DNA of 64,000 nucleotides, taken from the NCBI RefSeq assembly GCF_000374305.1, contig NZ_KB894103.1:93833-157832 (forward strand), given 5' to 3'. The stretch comes from Actinomadura flavalba DSM 45200. Its GTDB lineage: Bacteria > Actinomycetota > Actinomycetes > Streptosporangiales > Streptosporangiaceae. Under the pieces are notes generated by a model. It worked only from the letters and a program-made list of their open reading frames with translations. It searched no databases and was not told where the DNA came from. The translations under genes and the position numbers were made by a program. This document shows, piece after piece, positions 46,936 through 55,649 of the stretch (the first letter of the stretch is position 1; every line of letters begins with the position of its first letter).

Positions 46936-47969
46936 GGCCGGCCTCCCTCAGGGAACGGTTTCCACGGGCAGTTGGAGTTCGGCGCGGGCAGCGGGCAGTT
47001 GACCGCGTCGGTGCCCAGCAGGCCCTTCAGCCAGGTGCGCAGGAACGCGTCGGTGGCGAAGCGGAGCTGGAGCGACTTGGTGTCGGGGTTGAAGCCGCCG
47101 ATGAACGCGTCGCTGATGCCCGGCAGGACGTCGATGAGCTGCGCCAGCTCCTTCGCGTTGCCCTTCAGCGTCAGCGCGACCTTCGTCAGGACCATCAGGT
47201 CGTAGGGGAGCTGCCCCTCGTAGCGGTCGATGAGCTTGCCGCCGTTCTTCGACAGCTCCAGCACCCCGGAGATGAGCTGCTGGATCTCGCCGCGCTCGGC
47301 GCTCAGCACCCGGCTCGCCTCGCCGAAGTCGCGGATGACCTGGCCGAGGACCTGCTCGCGTCCCCGGACGACCCCGGCGAGCCGGTCCAGGTTCTGCGCG
47401 ACCTCCATCAGCTCCCGGTCCTGCCCGGCGATGTTCTCCACCAGCCGCGCGCTCTGCTCCAGCGTCGCGTTGAACGTCCTCCCGTTGCCGTTGAGCGTCC
47501 CGGCGGCGTCCCCGAGCGCGTCGTTGACCTTCGTCGGGTCGAGCGCGTTGGCCAGGTTGGTGAAGGACGACAGCGCGTCGTCCACCTCGACGGGCACGTG
47601 CGTGCGCTCGATCGGGATGCGGTCGCCGGTGAAGCGCGCGTCGCCGGGCTTCCACGCCGGGTGCAGCACCAGGTTGCGCTCCCCCACCAGGTTCAGCGGG
47701 ACGACCGACGCGTGCACCTTCTCCGGCAGCGGCACCTCCCGGTCGATGTGGAACCGGACCAGGATGCGGTCGCCGCGGCTCTCCACGCTGTCGACGAGCC
47801 CGACGTCGGCGCCCATCACCTTGACCTTCGACTCCTTGTAGAAGGAGCGGGCCTTGGGCAGTTCGACGGTGAGCGTCCGGGTGCCCGGCGACGACCCCAC
47901 CGAGCAGCCTCCCAGCGACGTCGCCATCGCCAGCCCCAGCGCGGCGATCACGCAGGTCCGGAGCCGCAT
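46932..47969 (-). CDS. mceD: Mce-family protein MceD, also with a lipobox
   Basis: A 345-residue Mce protein. The N-terminus MRLRTCVIAALGLAMATS, followed by LGGCSVGSS, reads as a second lipoprotein signal (Cys23) in this operon. The MlaD domain (SKVKVMGADVGLVDSVESRGDRILVRFHIDREV) and a long helical domain follow, ending with CPLPAPNSNCPWKPF, which could form a disulfide. It is coupled on both sides: ATGA with mceC and GTGA with mceE. The labels D and E are by position only. Confidence 0.92.
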   Translation of the reverse strand: MRLRTCVIAALGLAMATSLGGCSVGSSPGTRTLTVELPKARSFYKESKVKVMGADVGLVDSVESRGDRILVRFHIDREVPLPEKVHASVVPLNLVGERNLVLHPAWKPGDARFTGDRIPIERTHVPVEVDDALSSFTNLANALDPTKVNDALGDAAGTLNGNGRTFNATLEQSARLVENIAGQDRELMEVAQNLDRLAGVVRGREQVLGQVIRDFGEASRVLSAERGEIQQLISGVLELSKNGGKLIDRYEGQLPYDLMVLTKVALTLKGNAKELAQLIDVLPGISDAFIGGFNPDTKSLQLRFATDAFLRTWLKGLLGTDAVNCPLPAPNSNCPWKPFPEGGRP

Positions 47970-49003
47970 CAGTTGCCTCCCCGGGCGTCGGCGGGCGGAC
48001 GGCGGGTCGAGATCGGGCCCGGCGGCTGGAGCGGGCCGAGACCCGTCAGCAACCCCTCGATCCACGGTCCGTTTCCCTTCAAGGTCGCGATCTGCTGGAA
48101 TGTCGGGCCGAGCAGCGAGAAGTTCGTGTTCAGCGCGTCCATGTTCGGCGCGAGCCGCGTCGTCAGCAGGTGCAGGTTCTCCAGCAGCGTGTCGATCTGC
48201 TTCTGGTTGCGGGAGATCGTGTTCGACAGCGTCCGCACGGTCCGGTTGCCGTCCCCGATCGTGGCGGCCAGCTCGTTGCGGCGCTGCACGAGCGTGTTCA
48301 GCAGCACCTGGCTGGAGGTGATGATCTGGCGGAGTTCCTCGTCCTTGGCGGCCAGCGTCCCGGTGATCGACTTGCTGCTCTCGATGAGCCGCTGGATCTG
48401 CGGCATCGAGTCGTTCAGCGTCCGGGACACGTCCTGCACGTTGGTGAGGATGCGGTTGAGCTTGGCCGCGCTCGGTGACTCCAGCTTCCCCACCTGCACG
48501 AGCAGCTTGTCGATGCTCTTCTGGTCGAGCCGCCCGACGATGTTCTGCGCGCCCTCCAGCGCCTCGGGCACCGTGAACGGCACCGACGTCCGGTCGAGCG
48601 GGACGCGGCGCCGGTTCTCCCCGACATCGGCCATGTAGGGGCGCGCGACCGGGCCCGACAGCCGCAGGTACCGGCCGCCGAGCAGGGTCGTCGTCTGGAT
48701 CTCCGCGCGGGTCTGCGGGCCGAGGTCGATCCCGGCGTTCATGTGCCAGGTCACGATGACCCGGCCGCGCCGGAAGTCGGGTTCGACGCCGGTGATCCGG
48801 CCCGCCTTGACGCCCGCGACGCGGACGTCCTGGCCCTTCTTGATCCCGGCGGTGTCGGTGAACTCGCCGGTCATCGTGTAGCCGCGGTCGAACAGCCGGA
48901 GCTGGCCGACGGCGAACGCGAACACGCAGGCGGCGCCGAGCGCGGCCAGCGTGACGATCGCGACCGTCTTGCGGTTGGCGTCGTTGAGGGACTTCAGCGC
49001 CAT
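47969..49003 (-). CDS. mceC: Mce-family protein MceC
   Basis: A 344-residue Mce protein with one N-terminal helix (AIVTLAALGAACVFAFAVGQL), the MlaD domain (GIKKGQDVRVAGVKAGRITGVEPDFRRGRVIVTWHM), then a helical region rich in Leu, Gln and Thr typical of the Mce tube. It ends in a Pro-rich tail. The ATG at 49003 overlaps the mceB stop and its own stop overlaps the mceD start. Confidence 0.93.
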   Translation of the reverse strand: MALKSLNDANRKTVAIVTLAALGAACVFAFAVGQLRLFDRGYTMTGEFTDTAGIKKGQDVRVAGVKAGRITGVEPDFRRGRVIVTWHMNAGIDLGPQTRAEIQTTTLLGGRYLRLSGPVARPYMADVGENRRRVPLDRTSVPFTVPEALEGAQNIVGRLDQKSIDKLLVQVGKLESPSAAKLNRILTNVQDVSRTLNDSMPQIQRLIESSKSITGTLAAKDEELRQIITSSQVLLNTLVQRRNELAATIGDGNRTVRTLSNTISRNQKQIDTLLENLHLLTTRLAPNMDALNTNFSLLGPTFQQIATLKGNGPWIEGLLTGLGPLQPPGPISTRRPPADARGGN

Positions 49004-50076
49004 CACTTGCCTCCCGTCAGCATCGCCTTGAGCCTGGTCAGCTCGTCCGGGGTGGGGGCGTTGCTCTTGGGCGCCTCGCCGGGCGCGGCGGGCAGGTGCA
49101 TCGGGAACGGGCACGGGCCCTGGACGAGGTTGAGGCACAGCGCGTTGGTGCGCAGGAAGTGGCCGCCGTTGGCGGCGGCGAAGAGCTGCCGCAGCGTCAC
49201 CGGCAGGTTCTGCACCATCTGTTCGAGCTTGTCGACGTTGAGGCGGAACGTCGTGCTGAACTTGCCGAGGTTGTCGATGATGCGGGACAGCTCGGCGTCC
49301 CGGCCGCCGAGCACCTGGTTGAGGTTGCGGGTGACGCCGCCGATCTCCACGACGGCGTTCTCCAGCAGCTTGTGGTTGTTCGCGAACACCTGGGCGAGGT
49401 CAGCGAGGTTGTCCACGCTCGCGGCGATCTGCCGGTCGCGGGTGGCGACGGCGGAACTGACCGTCTCGTAGTCGTCGATCATCCGCGCGATCGTCGCCCG
49501 CCGCGCTCCGAGCGTCTGGAGCAGCAGGTCCAGATGGTTCGTCATCTGGCCGATGTTCTGCTCGTTGCCGTCGAGCGCCTGGGTGAACGTGAAGAGGATC
49601 TTGTTGATCTGGTCGGGGTCGAGGTTGCGCGTCAGCGGGCCGAGGCTGTTCACGACCGCGCCGAGGTCGACCACCGACCGCGTGTGCGGGACGCGCGCGC
49701 CGTCGCCCATCATCGCCGTCTCCCGCCCCGGCTCCAGGTAGACGACCCGCTGCCCCATCACGTTGCGCCAGCGGATCGCCGCCGTCGAGTCGCGCGGCAG
49801 CCGGACGTCCCGGTCGACCCTCATCTCCACGACCGCCTTGCCGCGCACCACCTCGATCGCCTCGACGCGGCCCACCGGCGTGCCGGCCACCTTGACGATG
49901 TCGCCCTCCAGCAGGCCGGTCACGTCGTCGAACGTCGCCGTCAGCCGGTACCGGTCGGCGAAGCTCGCGCCGAGGATCTGCTGGCCGATGAAGAACGTCA
50001 GCAGCCCGGTCAGCGCGACGAACACGCCGAACTTCCCCATCACCGACCACTGCGGGCCCCGCCCGGTCCTGCTCAT
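49003..50076 (-). CDS. mceB: Mce-family protein MceB
   Basis: A 357-residue Mce protein. After SRTGRGPQWSVMGK comes a membrane helix (FGVFVALTGLLTFFIGQ), then the MlaD domain (GDIVKVAGTPVGRVEAIEVVRGKAVVEMRVD) and a long helical region (to PVTLRQLFAAANGGHFLRT). A short C-terminal segment with two Cys (NALCLNLVQGPCPFPMHLP) follows. The start at 50076 makes an ATGA overlap with mceA, so the longer in-frame start at 50118 is not used. Confidence 0.93.
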   Translation of the reverse strand: MSRTGRGPQWSVMGKFGVFVALTGLLTFFIGQQILGASFADRYRLTATFDDVTGLLEGDIVKVAGTPVGRVEAIEVVRGKAVVEMRVDRDVRLPRDSTAAIRWRNVMGQRVVYLEPGRETAMMGDGARVPHTRSVVDLGAVVNSLGPLTRNLDPDQINKILFTFTQALDGNEQNIGQMTNHLDLLLQTLGARRATIARMIDDYETVSSAVATRDRQIAASVDNLADLAQVFANNHKLLENAVVEIGGVTRNLNQVLGGRDAELSRIIDNLGKFSTTFRLNVDKLEQMVQNLPVTLRQLFAAANGGHFLRTNALCLNLVQGPCPFPMHLPAAPGEAPKSNAPTPDELTRLKAMLTGGK

Positions 50077-51119
50077 GGGTTCGCCTTCCCGCGGGGGTTC
50101 TCCGGAATCGGGCCGCACAGGTCGATCAGCGTCTTGCAGATGTCCAGCGGCAGCGTGTTGAGCGCCTGCGCGAGCTGCGTGCCCTGCGGGCCGGGGGTGC
50201 GGATGATGGCGGCCAGCAGGTTGAAGAAGCCGTTCAGGCCGTCGATCAGCACCGGGATGTTGCGGCGCTCCCCGGCCAGCACCGCGACCGCGCCGCCCGC
50301 GCCGTCGATGAGCGAGCCGATGTCCTCGCCGCGCCGGTTCAGCGTGCCGCCGACCGTCCCGGCCAGGCGCGAGCCCTCGTCCAGGAGCTGGGACACCTTG
50401 TCGGGACGCTCATAGACGACCGGCGCGAGCCGGTTGAAGTCCGACACCGTCCGGTTGAAGGCGTCGCCGTGCGCGGCGAGCGTGCCGGACACGCCCGTCA
50501 CGTCGTTCAGCAGGCCGCGCAGGACGCCCCGGTTGGCGTGCGTGCCGTCCACGACCGTGCTCAGGTTGCGGAACGTCCGGTTCAGCGCGGGGCCCTTGCC
50601 GTTCAGGCCGGACGCGAACGTGTGCAGCAGCGTCGCGACCTCGTCGGGGTTGATCGCCCGGGTCAGCCGGTAGGCGGGCCAGGCGGTGTCGGACAGGTCC
50701 TCGGGGCCCTTGGTCCTCGTGATCGTCGCGCCGTCCGGCAGGTAAGGGCCGGACGTCTCGCCGGTGCCGAGGTCGAGCGCGATGTCCTTCGGGCCGAACA
50801 CCGACACCGGCTCGACGGTCGCGCTCGTCGTCCGGGCCAGCCGCACGCCCTCGTCCAGGCGCAGCCGGACCGCGACGCGGCCGTCCCTGTTCAGGCGGAC
50901 CCCGTCGACCGTCCCGACCGTGATGCCGCGGATCTTCACGTCCGACTTGCCGGGGTCGAGGCCCTGACCGGCGCGCGGGAACGTCGCGTCGTAGTAGGTG
51001 GAGCCGCCGTGCGACGGGGTGGAGCCGAGCGCCACCAGCGTCGCCGCCGCCGCGATCACGCCGATGCCCGCCAGCCCGAACGTCAGGCGCGAGCGTGCCG
51101 AGAGGGATTCGTCGCTCAT
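50073..51119 (-). CDS. mceA: Mce-family protein MceA
   Basis: A 348-residue first Mce subunit. It has one N-terminal helix (LTFGLAGIGVIAAAATLVAL), an MlaD domain with KSDVKIRGITVGTVDGVRLNRDGRVAVRLRLDEG, and a helical region with repeated NRT/LNR segments. A C-terminal Cys pair lies in LDICKTLIDLCGPIP. Its ATG overlaps the yrbEB stop, and its stop overlaps mceB. With MceB-F it would form the periplasmic lipid-transfer assembly above the YrbE permeases. Confidence 0.92.
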   Translation of the reverse strand: MSDESLSARSRLTFGLAGIGVIAAAATLVALGSTPSHGGSTYYDATFPRAGQGLDPGKSDVKIRGITVGTVDGVRLNRDGRVAVRLRLDEGVRLARTTSATVEPVSVFGPKDIALDLGTGETSGPYLPDGATITRTKGPEDLSDTAWPAYRLTRAINPDEVATLLHTFASGLNGKGPALNRTFRNLSTVVDGTHANRGVLRGLLNDVTGVSGTLAAHGDAFNRTVSDFNRLAPVVYERPDKVSQLLDEGSRLAGTVGGTLNRRGEDIGSLIDGAGGAVAVLAGERRNIPVLIDGLNGFFNLLAAIIRTPGPQGTQLAQALNTLPLDICKTLIDLCGPIPENPRGKANP

Positions 51120-51970
51120 CCGGTCAACCTCACCGTGCTGCCGTGACCCCAGAAGATGTAGGAGAGCACCAGGTTCATCAGGATCATCAGGATCGTGGAC
51201 TCGCGGATCGCGCGGCCCGCCGCGACGCCGACGCCCACCGGGCCGCCCGCCGCGTAGTAGCCGCGGTAGCAGTGGACGAACATGATGATGAAGGCGAACA
51301 CCGCCACCTTGATGACGCTGTAGAACACGTCGATCGGCGGCAGGTAGAGATGGAAGTAGTAGTCGTAGATGCCCGGTGAGAGACCGAAGTACTGGATCGT
51401 GATGAACCGGGTCGCGAAGAACGCCATGAACAGCGACACCAGGTACAGCGGCACCAGCGCGATCACCCCGGCCGCCACGCGCGTGCAGACGAGGTAGGCC
51501 AGCGAGTTGATGCCCATGACCTCCAGCGCGTCGATCTCCTCGGAGATGCGCATCGCGCCGATCTCGGCCGTGAAGCCCGTCCCGACCTGGGCGACGAGCG
51601 CGACGCCCGCGATGATCGGCGTCACCTCGCGCACGTTGGAGTAGCTGGCCACCAGCCCGGTGAACGCCTCGGCGCCGATCCGCTCCAGCCCCGGATAGCC
51701 CTGGAGGCCGACCATCGCGCCGGTCGCCAGCGACATCGTCGCGATCACGAAGATCATGCCGCCGCCGATGACGAGCGCGCCGACGCCGACCGTGATGTCG
51801 CTGACCTGCTTGGCGAGCGTCCTGCCGTACTTGCGCCGCAGGATGATGTCGAAGAACAGGTGGTACAGCACCCGGCCGAGGAACACCGGGAGCTGGAGCG
51901 AATCCGACCAGCCGGCCGTGCGGTGCCGCACCGCCCGGCCGATCCTGCGCACAGGAGAGATCGCGACCAT
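51116..51970 (-). CDS. yrbEB: YrbE/MlaE-type permease B of the Mce system
   Basis: A 284-residue MlaE-family integral membrane protein. It shows the family hallmarks AKQVSDITVGVGALVIGGGMIFVIATMS, VREVTPIIAGVALVAQVGTGFTAEIGAMRISEEIDALEVMGI and a hydrophobic C-terminal half (SVIKVAVFAFIIMFVHCYRGYYAAGG). Two YrbE subunits form the transmembrane part of Mce lipid importers. Its ATG directly follows the yrbEA stop, and its stop overlaps mceA. Confidence 0.94.
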   Translation of the reverse strand: MVAISPVRRIGRAVRHRTAGWSDSLQLPVFLGRVLYHLFFDIILRRKYGRTLAKQVSDITVGVGALVIGGGMIFVIATMSLATGAMVGLQGYPGLERIGAEAFTGLVASYSNVREVTPIIAGVALVAQVGTGFTAEIGAMRISEEIDALEVMGINSLAYLVCTRVAAGVIALVPLYLVSLFMAFFATRFITIQYFGLSPGIYDYYFHLYLPPIDVFYSVIKVAVFAFIIMFVHCYRGYYAAGGPVGVGVAAGRAIRESTILMILMNLVLSYIFWGHGSTVRLTG

Positions 51971-52774
51971 TCAGAACCTCGGGGGAAAGAGGACCTGGTA
52001 GATCATGGTGAGCACGTAGTTCGCCGTGAACACCACGATCGAGGTGACCACCACCGCCTTGTTCACCGCGCGGCCCACGCCCACCGGCCCGTAGTCGCAG
52101 TTCATGCCCATGTAGCAGGCGACCGCGGCGGCGATGAAGCCGAAGACCCACGCCTTGAACAGCGTGATGACCAGGTCCGGGAACTGGAGCAGGGTGGTGG
52201 CGCCGTCGAAGAACGCGCCCGGGCTCACCCCCTGCTGGATGACGTTGAAGTAGTAACCCCCCATGACGCCCGCGAGGATCACCACCGAGCACAGCAGCGC
52301 CGAGACGGTGCTCGCCGCCCACAGGCGCGGGGTGACCAGCCGGTGGATGGGGTTGATGCCCATGACCTCCATCGCCGACAGCTCGTCGCGGATGTTGCGG
52401 GCGCCCATGTCGGACGTGATCGCCGACCCGCCGACGCCGGAGACCAGCAGCGCGGCGGCCAGCGGCGCCACCTGCTGGATCATCGCGGCGACGAGCAGCG
52501 CGCCGGTGCCGCTCTGCGCGCCGAGCTGGCGGGCGATGTCGCCGACCTGGAGGGAGATCGTGGCGCCGAGCGGCACCGCGATGAGCATGACCGGGACGCT
52601 CGTCACGCGGGCGAGGAACCAGCACTGCTCGACGAACTCGCCCCACCACTGGCGGACGTCCCAGGTGCGGCGCAGCCCCTCCAGGAGGGTCACGCACAGC
52701 AGGCCGGTCTCGTCCAGGGCCGTCGAGACACGCCTGCGCGCGAGGTCGGGCGCCCGGCCGAGGCTGAGCGCCAT
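51971..52774 (-). CDS. yrbEA: YrbE/MlaE-type permease A of the Mce system
   Basis: A 267-residue MlaE-family permease and the first gene of the mce operon. It has MLIAVPLGATISLQVGDIARQLGA, VSGVGGSAITSDMGARNIRDELSAMEVMGINPIHRLVTPR (the conserved EI/E-x-x-AMEVMGI signature) and a C-terminal hydrophobic domain. The start at ATG 52774 is preferred over an in-frame site at 52858 because GAGG lies about 9 nt upstream and family members begin here. Promoter sequences must lie in the 150-bp gap to the divergent MarR-like gene. Confidence 0.92.
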   Translation of the reverse strand: MALSLGRAPDLARRRVSTALDETGLLCVTLLEGLRRTWDVRQWWGEFVEQCWFLARVTSVPVMLIAVPLGATISLQVGDIARQLGAQSGTGALLVAAMIQQVAPLAAALLVSGVGGSAITSDMGARNIRDELSAMEVMGINPIHRLVTPRLWAASTVSALLCSVVILAGVMGGYYFNVIQQGVSPGAFFDGATTLLQFPDLVITLFKAWVFGFIAAAVACYMGMNCDYGPVGVGRAVNKAVVVTSIVVFTANYVLTMIYQVLFPPRF

Positions 52775-52924
52775 CAGCCGGAGACCTCGCCCTCGGGGGT
52801 GGTGTGCAGGGTCACGCGGCCTCCCACAGCGGGCACGTCTGTGATCTGGAGCACGCACTCTATTGGAAACATGTCTAAAAAGCGAGTACTTACCTCAGCT
52901 TTTGGCACCGGTTAACATCGACCG
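52775..52924. promoter_or_regulatory. Divergent promoter region, mce operon / MarR-like regulator
   Basis: The right half of this 150-bp gap is A/T-richer than its surroundings. AAAAGC (52878-52883) faces GCTTTT (52898-52903) around a 14-bp centre containing the AGTACT hexamer. This is a plausible operator for the divergent MarR-like protein, but the dyad is imperfect for that family. Confidence 0.4.
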
Positions 52925-53470
52925 GTGCACACCCCCGCTCAACGACCGACGCCCCCCGAGGTCACGGCCGCCGAGCCGGCCGGAGACCCGTTGTTCGAGG
53001 GCATCCACGACCGGTGGGAGGGGCAGGGCCTGCCCGGCGACCCCTGGCCGTTCCTGGCCATGTGCTCGATCGGGCGGCTGCACCACATGATGAAGAAGGC
53101 CCTGGAAGGCCACCTCAAAGAGCACGGGCTCACCCGTACCGGCTACTTCCTGCTCACCACGCTCGCACTGACCGGAACCGGGCGCGCCCGGCTGACGACG
53201 CTCAGCCGGATGCTGATGATGCACCCCACGTCGGTGACGCTCACCGTCGACCAGCTCCGCCGGGCCGGGCTCGTCACCCGGACCCCGCACCCGCGCGACC
53301 GGCGTGCCGCGCTCGTCCAGATCACCGACGCCGGACGCGACGTCACCCGCGCCGTCAATGCCGCGCTGGAGGCCCCCGGCGGGCCGCTCGCCGCGCTGGA
53401 CGGCCACCACCGCGAGATCTTCGAGGCGCTCCAGCCCGCCCGCCTCGGACTCGGCGACGACGAGCTGTGA
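52925..53470 (+). CDS. MarR-family regulator, divergent from the mce operon
   Basis: A 181-residue MarR-like protein from a GTG at 52925. Helices GRLHHMMKKALEGHLKEHGLTRTGYFLLTTLAL lead into the winged helix ARLTTLSRMLMMHPTSVTLTVDQLRRAGLVTRTPHPRDRRAALVQITDAG. There is an acidic N-terminal extension. Divergent arrangement with yrbEA suggests control of lipid import. The ligand might be a fatty acid or sterol, but that is speculation. Confidence 0.9.
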   Translation: MHTPAQRPTPPEVTAAEPAGDPLFEGIHDRWEGQGLPGDPWPFLAMCSIGRLHHMMKKALEGHLKEHGLTRTGYFLLTTLALTGTGRARLTTLSRMLMMHPTSVTLTVDQLRRAGLVTRTPHPRDRRAALVQITDAGRDVTRAVNAALEAPGGPLAALDGHHREIFEALQPARLGLGDDEL

Positions 53471-53541
53471 ACCGCCCCGGAGCCGCGCCGCGTACCCTCG
53501 CCTGAACCACGGACCGCCCCGGGATGAGGCACCCTACTGTC

Positions 53542-54375
53542 ATGCCGAAGAGCGAACCAGGCCGCCGACGCGAGCCCGGCAGGCGCCGCAAGGGCGGCCC
53601 GCCCCTCGCGGACGCGCCGCGGACGCCCCCGCCCCCGGCCGACCCGTACCTGACGAGCACGTACGGCCCGCGCCCCTACGAGTCCGGCGAGCACCCCGCC
53701 GAACCGCCGCCGCGCCGGTCGCGGCTGCGCCTGGCCGGGAAGGTCCTCACCCACAACGTGACGATCGGCGTCGTCGGCCTCGCCGCCGTCGCGGGCGGCG
53801 TCGTCCTGCTGGAGCCCGAGTCGCTCGGCGGCCACGACACCCGCCCGGACGCGTCCGTCCGGGACCTGTCGGCCAACGACATGATCGCGCAGATCACCGT
53901 CCCCGACATGGACCCGATCTCCGCCAACGCCGTCGCGCTGGCCAAGCAGCGCGCTCACGTGGAGCACGAGCGCGAGATGAAACGCCTGGAGGAACAGGCG
54001 AAGAAGGACGCCGCCGCCCGCAAGAAGCTGGCGGAGCAGCGGGAGCGCGAGCGCATCGCCCGCTCCAACCCCTCATCCGCGCAGAACAAGGCGTACGGCC
54101 GCAAAATGGCCGCCCTGCGCGGCTGGGACCGCTGCTGGCCCTCCCTGGAGCAGCTCTGGACGCGCGAGTCGAACTGGAACGAACGCGCGGAGAACCCCTC
54201 CAGCGGCGCCTACGGCATCCCCCAGGCCCTCCCGGCCTCCAAGCTCGCGTCAGCGGGCTCCGACTGGCGCACCAGCTCCCCGACCCAGATCGCCTGGGGC
54301 CTCGGCTACATCAAGGCCCGCTACAAGGACCCCTGCGGCGCCTGGACCTTCTGGCAACGCAACCACTGGTACTGA
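53542..54375 (+). CDS. Secreted or membrane-anchored lytic-transglycosylase-like protein
   Basis: A 277-residue protein with a basic, Pro-rich N-terminus, one membrane helix (IGVVGLAAVAGGVVLLEP), a charged coiled-coil region (about residues 140-180), and a C-terminal domain of ~75 residues. That domain resembles the SLT/aggregation-promoting-factor C-terminal type: GWDRCWPSLEQLWTRESNWNERAENPSSGAYGIPQALPASK, with the catalytic Glu in RESNWN, and ends FWQRNHWY. It should cleave or bind peptidoglycan outside the membrane. ATG 53542 or ATG 53524 are both possible starts. Confidence 0.85.
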   Translation: MPKSEPGRRREPGRRRKGGPPLADAPRTPPPPADPYLTSTYGPRPYESGEHPAEPPPRRSRLRLAGKVLTHNVTIGVVGLAAVAGGVVLLEPESLGGHDTRPDASVRDLSANDMIAQITVPDMDPISANAVALAKQRAHVEHEREMKRLEEQAKKDAAARKKLAEQRERERIARSNPSSAQNKAYGRKMAALRGWDRCWPSLEQLWTRESNWNERAENPSSGAYGIPQALPASKLASAGSDWRTSSPTQIAWGLGYIKARYKDPCGAWTFWQRNHWY

Positions 54376-54751
54376 CCGTTTTGCCATATTTGCGCCCTAT
54401 TTGGCGCTTTAGTGGCCCATAAGCGTACGCAACCTCGGAAGTAGCCAATTTGCACAAAGGTCGCGGGCGCGGCAGACTCTGGATGGCGCGATCCTCCGAC
54501 CCGGAAACCGGCGACGGGCGCGCGTCCTCTCTCCAGCTCCCCGCCCCGGAGGCTCCGGACCACTCGCAGCATCCGCGCCGCAGGCGCATTCCAACGATCA
54601 TCGCGAAGATCATCGGACGGGATTTCCCGTCCGCGCGCGATGATCGGGAAAAGCGGAAGGGCCGCCCATCTCGCAGCTGGGCCTAATCAGTACGCGAGAC
54701 GACGGCCCTCCCTGTGCCCTTTGATCCACTTCGCAGCAGAAAGGACACGTT
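54376..54751. other. 376-bp intergenic region with a two-tier hairpin
   Basis: No convincing gene lies here. A possible frame from ATG 54483 (67 codons) has poorer GC3 in its second half and no conserved features. The start (54376-54460) is A/T-richer than average and looks like a promoter or terminator zone. The clearest element is the nested inverted repeat at 54595-54646, listed separately. Confidence 0.5.
54595..54646. repeat. Nested perfect inverted repeats (large hairpin)
   Basis: An outer arm CGATCATCGCG (54595-54605) is perfectly complementary to CGCGATGATCG (54636-54646). Inside, CGGACGGG (54614-54621) pairs with CCCGTCCG (54626-54633) around an ATTT loop. The two stems are collinear, giving a long hairpin with an asymmetric internal bulge. 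It lies 106 bp upstream of the next gene. It could be a terminator, a leader-RNA structure or a protein-binding site. Confidence 0.7.
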
Positions 54752-55147
54752 GTGGAGCCTGTGGACCAGGCTGCCCTGAAGCTTATTCGACAGGGCGACA
54801 ATGTTCCAATCGACCCTCGCCCGCACCCGATGACCGGCCTCGCGAACCTGCCGTCTCCGACACCGGCCCAGACCGCGGCCGTCCTCGTCGGCATCTCGTT
54901 GATGCTGCTCGTGGCGGGCATCGTCTACATCGCGGTGCGGACGCACCGCTCGGGCGAGACGTTCGACGACCGGCTCGCGCTGATCAACGTCCTCGTCTCC
55001 GCGCTCCCCTGGCATCGCGGCGGCGAATCCGAACGGCAGGACAGCGCGCGTCGACCACCGGCAAGCGACCCACGCGACGAGCCCGGATCTCCCGCGAAGG
55101 AGGAACCGGGCACGTCCGGCGGCCATCAACGCGGGGCATCTCCGTGA
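54752..55147 (+). CDS. Small single-helix membrane protein, 131 aa
   Basis: The GTG at 54752, with AAAGGA 10 nt upstream, opens a 131-residue protein. It has a hydrophilic N-terminus, one transmembrane helix (TAAVLVGISLMLLVAGIVYIAV), and a basic then acidic disordered tail. I recognise no family. GC3 is high and the frame keeps actinobacterial codon use, which supports a real gene. The hairpin region lies upstream. Confidence 0.6.
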   Translation: MEPVDQAALKLIRQGDNVPIDPRPHPMTGLANLPSPTPAQTAAVLVGISLMLLVAGIVYIAVRTHRSGETFDDRLALINVLVSALPWHRGGESERQDSARRPPASDPRDEPGSPAKEEPGTSGGHQRGASP

Positions 55148-55233
55148 CGCCGTGAACCCCGGTGGCCGGGCGGTCCGCCGTCCGGCCACCGGGTCCGTCC
55201 CCTCGATTTCGGTGACCGTCCCCGGAGACCGCG

Positions 55234-55515
55234 ATGCCCCCTCCCTCCTGCCACATCGACGGCTGCGAGCGGCCCGTCTGCTTCACCGCCCGCGTCGAGC
55301 CGTCCGCGTCCGCGCACAACCGCGACGCGTGCGGGCTGCACCTGGCCGACGTCGTCCAGGACGTCGTGAACGAGCAGGCCCGCCGCGCCCCGCTCTCGTC
55401 CGCGCAGGTCGTCGTCTACGCCATCGAGCCGCGGCACCACCCGGCCGACCGCCCGCCCGAGGCGTTCGACGGCCACCTGGTCGGCATCGTGCCGGTACCG
55501 ACGTGTTCCGGGTGA
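55234..55515 (+). CDS. Small hypothetical protein with N-terminal Cys/His cluster, 93 aa
   Basis: A 93-residue protein from ATG 55234, preceded by GGAG. The N-terminus SCHIDGCERPVCF and, further on, NRDACGLHLADVV look like a small zinc-binding knuckle. A mixed region follows (SSAQVVVYAIEPRHHP, then FDGHLVGIVPVP). I do not recognise the family. Codon use matches the neighbours. Confidence 0.6.
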   Translation: MPPPSCHIDGCERPVCFTARVEPSASAHNRDACGLHLADVVQDVVNEQARRAPLSSAQVVVYAIEPRHHPADRPPEAFDGHLVGIVPVPTCSG

Positions 55516-55542
55516 AGCGCCGGAATCGCGTGCGGTCGATCG

Positions 55543-55557
55543 TGGCATCGTGTGCCA
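55543..55557 (+). promoter_or_regulatory. Short inverted repeat upstream of the flavin monooxygenase
   Basis: TGGCA (55543-55547) faces TGCCA (55553-55557) with a 5-bp centre, in a locally A/T-richer stretch 93 bp before the monooxygenase start. It could be the operator of the AraC-type protein encoded downstream, but the dyad is short. Confidence 0.35.
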
Positions 55558-55649
55558 TTTTGCGGCGATCAATGCGAACCCGTTGCCGGGCGGCCTTTCT
55601 CCTCTCGATACTGGGCGGCGACGACACGCCGTCAGCGAGGGTGGACCGC

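Noticed and set aside
54483..54686. Possible 67-codon gene in the intergenic region
   Set aside because: Third-position GC falls in the second half, no ribosome site or conserved feature is visible, and the frame runs through the perfect hairpin.
54376..54751. A c-di-AMP (ydaO-type) riboswitch linked to the lytic-transglycosylase gene
   Set aside because: The gap lies downstream of that gene, and I could not find the conserved riboswitch cores; the hairpin alone is not evidence.
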